From NCBI GenBank assembly GCA_002698995.1, contig PAAX01000023.1, forward strand, positions 1 through 64,000: DNA of 64,000 nt, given 5' to 3'. Under the pieces are notes generated by a model. The model was not told where the DNA came from, made no database searches, and saw nothing but the letters and a program-made list of their open reading frames with translations. A program made the translations under genes and the position numbers. This DNA is from Ignavibacteriota bacterium. Lineage in GTDB: Bacteria; Bacteroidota; Ignavibacteria; Ignavibacteriales; Melioribacteraceae. Shown piece after piece: positions 58,704 to 64,000 of this stretch (position 1 is its first letter; each line of letters opens with the position of its first letter).

Positions 58704-59009
58704 ATGGAAACTGAAATTAAAAAAGGTAAGGTAGATGAATCAAAAGAACATTTCCTGTTGTATTTTAAGGAAATTCGTAGTAAACCATATGCGAAAATTT
58801 CCAAAAATGGTGATGGTTTTATTATTGAAATAACGAATATTTTCAGAAGTTATGGTATGGAATTAGCAAAAATGGAGATCAAAAGATATTTACTGGAATC
58901 TAAAGAAAATAATCCATGGGAGTATGCTAAATATAGATGCCGGACTATATCTAATGTTTATGCAGATATTCAATGGGCTTATTGCGAAGGTGAAAAGTCA
59001 AATGATTGA
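58704..59009 (+). CDS. small protein of unknown function, third gene of the PLD cluster
   Basis: Not recognised. The 101-residue protein starts at the ATG 58704 with GGAG 8 nt upstream, just 3 nt after the previous stop. It is a mixed alpha/beta sequence with a basic/aromatic core (HFLLYFKEIRSKPYAKISKNGDGFIIEI) and helical C-terminus (NNPWEYAKYRCRTISNVYADIQWAYC). It has no known motif, signal or membrane helix. It ends the cluster, facing the convergent SGNH gene. Confidence 0.68.
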   Translation: METEIKKGKVDESKEHFLLYFKEIRSKPYAKISKNGDGFIIEITNIFRSYGMELAKMEIKRYLLESKENNPWEYAKYRCRTISNVYADIQWAYCEGEKSND

Positions 59010-59056
59010 ACTAAAAAAGTATAATTAACTCACTTAGAATTTTCGCCCACCTTTTA

Positions 59057-59590
59057 TTAATCAAAAAATTTCTGAATCAATTTAACCAGCTCATCTCTCC
59101 ATAAATTATAAGCTGACTCTGTTAGATGAAGTCCATCATCAGTAAATTCTTTTTTTAGTTGATTCGATTCATCCTTCATTAATTTATTCAGATCAAAGAA
59201 TAATGCATTCCTTTTTTCGGCAGTTATTTTTAGAAGTTCGTTGAATTTATCTATTCTGCTGTTTGGACGTGGCTTATTTTCTCTTGATGGAAATATTGTT
59301 GTAAGAATTATTTTTGAATCTGAGTATTTCCTTATTTCAGAAATAATTTCTTCTATTTGAGCAATTATAAAATCATTAGAACGAAATCTGGCAAAATCAT
59401 TTGTTCCTATGCAGAGAGAAATAAAATCGGGCTTAAATTCAAACCATTCCTTGCTTATTCTTGAAAGAGTTTCAACTGTACTATCACCGGAAACTCCTCT
59501 ATTATCAATTATAAAATTCTCATCAAAATGGTTACTACCAAAAGATGCGGTGATTGAATCCCCAATAAATAGTATCTTTGTAGAATGCAT
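59057..59590 (-). CDS. SGNH/GDSL-family hydrolase
   Basis: Esterase/lipase-like enzyme of 177 residues. Block I holds the nucleophile in ILFIGDSITASFG, block II has the oxyanion glycine (NRGVSGDST), block III has LCIGTNDFARF and block V has the catalytic D-x-x-H in DDGLHLTESAYNLW. There is no signal peptide, so it is probably cytoplasmic. The ATG at 59590 begins at a natural position before the first strand; an upstream TTG (59608) overlaps the SD. Divergent from the propeller kinase with only 48 nt between starts, it may share control. Substrates could be acetylated sugars or lipids. Confidence 0.9.
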   Translation of the reverse strand: MHSTKILFIGDSITASFGSNHFDENFIIDNRGVSGDSTVETLSRISKEWFEFKPDFISLCIGTNDFARFRSNDFIIAQIEEIISEIRKYSDSKIILTTIFPSRENKPRPNSRIDKFNELLKITAEKRNALFFDLNKLMKDESNQLKKEFTDDGLHLTESAYNLWRDELVKLIQKFFD

Positions 59591-59638
59591 AAAAGTTTTT
59601 TTCTCCAAATAATAAAATAGACTGATTAAAAATCTCTA

Positions 59639-62600
59639 ATGAAATATTCATTAGCAATAACATTAAATTTTCTTCTTGTAATTTCACTCCTTTCTCAATC
59701 AAGAAACATTGAGTTTGAACGCATTTCTATAGATGACGGACTTTCGCAAAGTTCCGTTTTTTCTATTATTCAAGATAGTAAAGGATTTATTTGGATTGGA
59801 ACATTAGACGGTTTAAATAAATACGACGGTTACAATTTTATGATTTACCGTTCTATTCCAAACAACGAAAATTCTTTGAGTCATAATACTGTCTTTAAAT
59901 TGTATGAAGATTCCGAAGGAACTTTATGGATTGGAACTTTGGGTGGAGGATTAAACAAATATGTTCCGGAAATTGACGGATTTATTCATTATGAATTGGA
60001 TAATTCAGAGCATTCCCTTAGCAACAATAATGTAAGATCGATTTTTGAGGATAGTAAAAACAATTTATGGATTGGTACTGATAACGGATTAAATCTTTTT
60101 GATAGAAAGAACAAAAAGTTTATTAAATATTTAAATGAACCTGAAAAAAGAAATTCATTAAGCAATAATACTATTTGGTCAATTGAAGAAGATAAAAACG
60201 GAACTCTTTGGATTGGCACTTATGCCGGTCTGAATAAGTTTGATTATCATACAAATACATTCAAAAGATATTTTCACAATCAATATGATCCAAATTCTTT
60301 AAGCAACAATTATGTATGGAATATCCGCACATTCAATAATAAATTATTAATGATTGCTACAAATTACGGGTTAAGTATTTTTAATACAGAAACTGAAACT
60401 TTCAGTAATTTTTATAATAATCCGAAAGAGTCGAATTCCATTAGCCATAATAATGTGTGGGATATTTTTATTGATAACAAAAACGAAATTTGGATTGCTA
60501 CGCTGGGCGGAGGTATTTCAAAGGTTGAAGAATTTGTTATAGTTAATGATAAAGTAACCGAATTAAATTTTTCTAATTACCTAAATAATAAACGGGATGA
60601 TAAATCATTATCTCATAATCTTGTCTGGTCAATTTTTCAAGATAAATCCGGTTTAATTTGGATTGGTACTGATCTTGGTCTTAATAAAATAAATACTAAT
60701 TCAAAAGGGTTTGAACATTTTTACAGCCATCCGTTTGAAGAAAACTCATTAAGCAGTAATGAAATTACGGCGATAATTGAAGACTCAGAACAAAATCTTT
60801 GGATAGGTACAAGAAATGGACTCAATTATTTTAATACTTCTGCAAATAAATTTAAGAATTACTTTTTCGAAGGAAATAATTCCATAAGTAATAATTATGT
60901 TCGTTCTTTATATATGGACAAAGAAGGACTTATTTGGATTGGAACTAACGGCGGCGGTTTAGATAAATATAATCCCCAAACAAAAAGATTTTCAAATTAC
61001 TCAGTTGGATTTAGTCCTAATTCTATTTCTAATAATAATGTTTCTACAATTCTAGAAGATTCACAAAATAATATGTGGATTGGTACACTTGCCGGATTAA
61101 ATCTTTTCGATAGACAAAAAGGAAGTTTCAGAAACTTCATTTCTGATAGAAATGATACTACTACAATTAGTCATGATTATATCTCTGCGATTTATGAAGA
61201 TTCAAAAAATAATTTATGGATAGGTACTTTAGGCGGCGGCATAAATAGGTTGGATAGAACTAATCTTACTTTTGAAAGATTTGAATTTAATCCCAACGAT
61301 AAAAATTCTATAATTAATAATTATGTGTGGTCGATATTTGAAGATGATAAAAACAGATTGTGGATTGGAACAAATAATGGTCTCGAAAAATTTGATGAAA
61401 ATAATAATCAGTTCATCCATATAAATACAAATAAAAACTTTGCTTACGATGCGGTTTATGGAATACTTCAGGATAACTCAGGCTTTATTTGGATTAGTAC
61501 AAACAGAGGATTAATAAAATTTCTACCCGATTCTAACTTTGTAAGAGTATATGATTTTGGTGATGGACTTCAAAGCAATCAATTCAGCGGCGGTGCTGCT
61601 TGTAAAGGAAAAGATGGTAAATTATATTTTGGCGGAATAAACGGATTCAACTCTTTTTATCCAAATCGTATTAAGGATAACGAATACATACCTAATATTG
61701 TAATCAGCAAGTTTGAGGTTCTTAACAGCACATTAACTAGCGAAGAACTTTCTAAAATCAATCAGTCACTTTATAGTAACGGATCAATAAATCTTGGTTA
61801 TAAATCGAATTCTTTTTTAGTTGAATTTGCAGCATTAGATTTTACACTTCCTTCAAAAAATCAGTATTCATATAAAATGGAAGGAGTCGATCAGGATTGG
61901 ATTGAATCAGGTACCAGAAAATTTGTTACATACACAAATCTTGATCCAGGCAGTTATACTTTCCATGTTAAAGGTTCAAACAACGATGGAATTTGGAATG
62001 AAGAAGGGACTAAGTTAAGCATTATAATTACTCCTCCTTTTTGGATGACATGGTGGTTTATACTAATAATTATCTCAATAATTTTTGCAATTATAAGTCT
62101 GGTTATTTATGCACAGATTAATCACCTATTAGAAATGGAGAGACTAAGAGTAAAAATTGCCGCTGACCTGCATGATGACATAGGAACAAGATTAACTGAA
62201 ATTTCTATGATTACTGATATTCTTTATCATAAAAAAAGTAATTGTGATGATCCCGATAAAGAAACAATAAGAAAAGTAGGTGGAATTGCCAGAGCATTGA
62301 TTGATAACATGAGTGAAATTGTTTGGTTGATAAATCCCAAAAGAGATACTCTTTATGAATTATTTATGAAACTTCGGGATACTTACGAAGAGATTTTAAG
62401 TTATTCAAACATTTATCTGCAGATTAACAATTTCAATTTTCTTCAAAAGATTCGTCTTCCAATGGAATATAGAAAAAATCTTTACTTAATTTTTAAGGAA
62501 GCAATGAATAATAGTTTAAAGCACAGCGGATGTACTGAAATTTCTATCAATGCAAATCTTACAGGAAAAACTTTGGAAATTACTTTATATGATAATGGAA

Positions 62601-62743
62601 AGGGTTTTGACATTTCAGATGATTTTAACGGAAATGGATTAGTGAATATGAAAGCAAGAGCAGAAAATATTGGAGGAAGTTTAAGAATTCAATCTTCATT
62701 GGAAACCGGCTCAATGATAAAATTTGTAGGAAAAATAAAATGA
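59639..62743 (+). CDS. two-component sensor histidine kinase with a 14-blade Reg_prop periplasmic sensor
   Basis: A 1034-residue membrane kinase. After a signal peptide it carries 14 Reg_prop repeats (core WIGT-x-x-GL), enough for two seven-bladed propellers, then a Y_Y_Y domain (about 715-795), a membrane helix (about 802-826) and a HisKA_3 dimer/phospho-acceptor helix with His845 in AADLHDDIGTRL. The ATPase domain has NSLKHSG, DNGKGFD and GNGLVNMKARAE. It is not a hybrid, since no receiver domain follows. It overlaps its LuxR partner by 4 nt. Family members often sense carbohydrate signals; the ligand is unknown. The tandem repeats also make the DNA internally repetitive. Confidence 0.95.
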   Translation: MKYSLAITLNFLLVISLLSQSRNIEFERISIDDGLSQSSVFSIIQDSKGFIWIGTLDGLNKYDGYNFMIYRSIPNNENSLSHNTVFKLYEDSEGTLWIGTLGGGLNKYVPEIDGFIHYELDNSEHSLSNNNVRSIFEDSKNNLWIGTDNGLNLFDRKNKKFIKYLNEPEKRNSLSNNTIWSIEEDKNGTLWIGTYAGLNKFDYHTNTFKRYFHNQYDPNSLSNNYVWNIRTFNNKLLMIATNYGLSIFNTETETFSNFYNNPKESNSISHNNVWDIFIDNKNEIWIATLGGGISKVEEFVIVNDKVTELNFSNYLNNKRDDKSLSHNLVWSIFQDKSGLIWIGTDLGLNKINTNSKGFEHFYSHPFEENSLSSNEITAIIEDSEQNLWIGTRNGLNYFNTSANKFKNYFFEGNNSISNNYVRSLYMDKEGLIWIGTNGGGLDKYNPQTKRFSNYSVGFSPNSISNNNVSTILEDSQNNMWIGTLAGLNLFDRQKGSFRNFISDRNDTTTISHDYISAIYEDSKNNLWIGTLGGGINRLDRTNLTFERFEFNPNDKNSIINNYVWSIFEDDKNRLWIGTNNGLEKFDENNNQFIHINTNKNFAYDAVYGILQDNSGFIWISTNRGLIKFLPDSNFVRVYDFGDGLQSNQFSGGAACKGKDGKLYFGGINGFNSFYPNRIKDNEYIPNIVISKFEVLNSTLTSEELSKINQSLYSNGSINLGYKSNSFLVEFAALDFTLPSKNQYSYKMEGVDQDWIESGTRKFVTYTNLDPGSYTFHVKGSNNDGIWNEEGTKLSIIITPPFWMTWWFILIIISIIFAIISLVIYAQINHLLEMERLRVKIAADLHDDIGTRLTEISMITDILYHKKSNCDDPDKETIRKVGGIARALIDNMSEIVWLINPKRDTLYELFMKLRDTYEEILSYSNIYLQINNFNFLQKIRLPMEYRKNLYLIFKEAMNNSLKHSGCTEISINANLTGKTLEITLYDNGKGFDISDDFNGNGLVNMKARAENIGGSLRIQSSLETGSMIKFVGKIK

Positions 62744-63378
62744 AAGAAATTAAGGTAGCTATTGTAGAAGATACCAAAATTATCAATGATTCATTAGCAA
62801 CACTGCTTGATAATTCAGACGGATTTAAATGTGTCGGACAATATTTAGATGCAGAGACTTGTATCAAAGAAATTAAAAGTACCGGAGCCGATATTTTACT
62901 GATGGATATTAAGCTTCCGGGTATGAACGGAATTGAGGCAGTCAAACAAATTAAAGAAAAATTACCAGATTTAAGTATATTGATGTTAACGGTTCATGAA
63001 GAGAATGATCTGATCTTTGAAGCATTGTGTGCTGGTGCAGTTGGTTATTTAATCAAGAAAACTCACCCGGAAAGACTGCTTGATGCAATTCAAGAAGCCT
63101 ATGAAGGGGGAGCTCCGATGAGTTCTCATATTGCACGTAAAGTGACTACATTTTTTCAATCAAACAAAAAAATAACTCCAAATCAAACTGTATTAACTGA
63201 TAGGGAACAGGAAATACTTAAAGAACTGATTAAGGGAAAAACTTATTACGCAATTGCCCATTCACTAAATATCAGTAAAGACACGGTAAGATTTCACATA
63301 AAAAAAATTTACAAAAAGCTTCATGTTCATTCGCAGGCAGAAGCTGTGGCAGAAGCCATTAAAAAAGGAATTGTTTAA
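62740..63378 (+). CDS. NarL/LuxR-family response regulator
   Basis: A 212-residue regulator. The receiver domain has acidic residues Glu10/Asp11 and phosphoacceptor Asp56 in ILLMDIKLPGMNG, with a conserved Lys in YLIKKTHPERLL. The C-terminal LuxR-type helix-turn-helix is in LTDREQEILKELIKGKTYYAIAHSLNISKDTVRFHIKKIYKKLHVHS. It overlaps the propeller kinase (ATGA), so the two form a cognate pair. It probably regulates nearby genes such as the NagB-like enzyme or esterase, but this is context only. Confidence 0.95.
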   Translation: MKEIKVAIVEDTKIINDSLATLLDNSDGFKCVGQYLDAETCIKEIKSTGADILLMDIKLPGMNGIEAVKQIKEKLPDLSILMLTVHEENDLIFEALCAGAVGYLIKKTHPERLLDAIQEAYEGGAPMSSHIARKVTTFFQSNKKITPNQTVLTDREQEILKELIKGKTYYAIAHSLNISKDTVRFHIKKIYKKLHVHSQAEAVAEAIKKGIV

Positions 63379-63400
63379 TTAATAAAATAAAGGAAAAATA

Positions 63401-64000
63401 ATGAGTAAGAAAAAGGTGAAGAAAATTGATCCGTCTCAACCAACCTCCTTGGTTGAGCAATACTACTTAAAAGAATCAGGTAAGGAATTTATTTATAAAC
63501 CGATTGAAAAAATACCAATTATTCAAGTAAGCAACTTTCCTGAGTTAGGAAAACTTACAGCATTAAGATTTATTGAGTGGGTACAGGATAATCCCAATGG
63601 TGTTATTTCTCTTCCAACAGGTAAAACACCAGAACATTTTATTAAATGGGTTGGTCATTTCTTAAAAGAATGGGATACTCAATCGGTTAAAGATGAAATG
63701 AACAAAGTAGGAATAGATCATTCTAAAAAACCGGAAGTATCTAACTTAAGATTTGTTCAGATTGACGAATTCTATCCGATAAATGCTTTCCAGCATAATA
63801 GTTTCTATTACTATATACAAAAATACTATTTCAAAAATTGGGGATTAGATCCAGAAAAAGCATTGATGATTAATGTAAATGAAATTGGTACTGCAGAAAA
63901 TCTTCCGATGGATGTTGTTTTCCCCGAAATGAAAGTTGATCTTTCTTTAAGAACTAGATATGCAAGCAACAGACAAGAAAGACTTCAGAAAGCAACAATT
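63401..64000 (+). CDS. glucosamine-6-phosphate deaminase-like protein, 3' end beyond the window
   Basis: Partial: 200 codons visible. The start ATG 63401 follows AAAGGAAAAATA. The sequence contains PTGKTPEHFIKWVGHFL and LRFVQIDEFYPI, the NagB/6-phosphogluconolactonase-type sugar-phosphate isomerase blocks. NagB converts glucosamine 6-phosphate to fructose 6-phosphate and ammonia. The N-terminal 45-residue extension before the fold and the C-terminal remainder fit the longer NagB-like (sometimes PIG-L-fused) proteins of Bacteroidota, but the end is not seen. It lies 22 nt after the LuxR regulator. Confidence 0.82.
   Translation, partial: MSKKKVKKIDPSQPTSLVEQYYLKESGKEFIYKPIEKIPIIQVSNFPELGKLTALRFIEWVQDNPNGVISLPTGKTPEHFIKWVGHFLKEWDTQSVKDEMNKVGIDHSKKPEVSNLRFVQIDEFYPINAFQHNSFYYYIQKYYFKNWGLDPEKALMINVNEIGTAENLPMDVVFPEMKVDLSLRTRYASNRQERLQKATI

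Noticed and set aside
59750-61560. Recurrent short DNA similarity that could look like a repeat array
   Set aside because: It follows the protein-level Reg_prop repeat (WIGT core) with variable spacing of about 120-200 nt and no constant repeat/spacer alternation, so it is not a CRISPR.

Overview
The window is a chromosomal segment from a low-GC bacterium of the Bacteroidota/Chlorobi side of the tree, most likely Ignavibacteria (Ignavibacterium/Melioribacter-like). This is inferred from gene content and not from a marker tree. The evidence is a DUF4837 lipoprotein, a DUF2723 membrane protein, a PorW/SprE-like TPR lipoprotein, single-cytochrome succinate dehydrogenase sdhCAB, a tRNA without encoded CCA, and a two-component regulator with a Reg_prop propeller. 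Unlike Bacteroidia, many genes here have clear Shine-Dalgarno (SD) sequences (sdhC, secA, ferredoxin, lemA, greA). Genes are packed tightly, with many 1-4 nt stop/start overlaps (TAATG, ATGA, GTGA), and only one gene-free stretch exceeds 300 nt (3330-3832).

Layout. 1-3329 (minus): chemoreceptor (cut by the window edge), a REC-ATPase fusion and a LytTR response regulator. 3833-7178: sdhCAB with its own terminator. 7323-12478: two unknown genes (one extremely acidic), obgE, an orphan FecCD-type permease and an M48 lipoprotein. 12552-12987: tRNA-Met(CAT) and secG. 13040-21304: PBP4-type peptidase, LOG protein, rpsU with a near-perfect SD and TTG start, an ECF sigma/anti-sigma/universal stress operon whose Usp gene has a one-base frameshift, M14 peptidase, DUF2461, an envelope protein and a TPMT-like methyltransferase. 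21309-24479: AddB-like Fe-S nuclease. 24591-31510: greA, ribD, ribE, tilS, hpt, ftsH and a dolichol-kinase-like gene. 31567-37279: DUF4837 lipoprotein, DUF2723 protein and glnE. 37422-43133: secA, P-II and the TPR lipoprotein. 43146-45718: AlbA_2 protein, then TrmH, SMR exporter and rlmN on the minus strand. 45929-57085: acyl-CoA dehydrogenase, small proteins, a secreted YidD-like protein with two paralogous TPR/membrane proteins, ACT+UPF0210, LemA+TPM, ferredoxin, MBL hydrolase, Rieske protein, queG and trxB. 57143-59009: a small accessory insertion. 59057-64000: SGNH hydrolase, a 14-blade propeller histidine kinase with its LuxR partner, and the start of a nagB-like gene.

How genes work together. 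SdhCAB is a complete membrane complex. GlnE and P-II bracket secA on opposite strands and belong to nitrogen control. The sigma/anti-sigma pair is a stress-response switch. The kinase/regulator pair, the divergent esterase and the NagB-like enzyme may form a carbohydrate-response locus.

The best candidate for an undescribed system is the 57323-59009 cluster. It encodes a one-gene fusion of a PLD-type nuclease domain to what looks like an EVE/PUA-like modified-base reader, followed by two small unknown genes. I interpret it as a possible modification-dependent restriction or other defence module.
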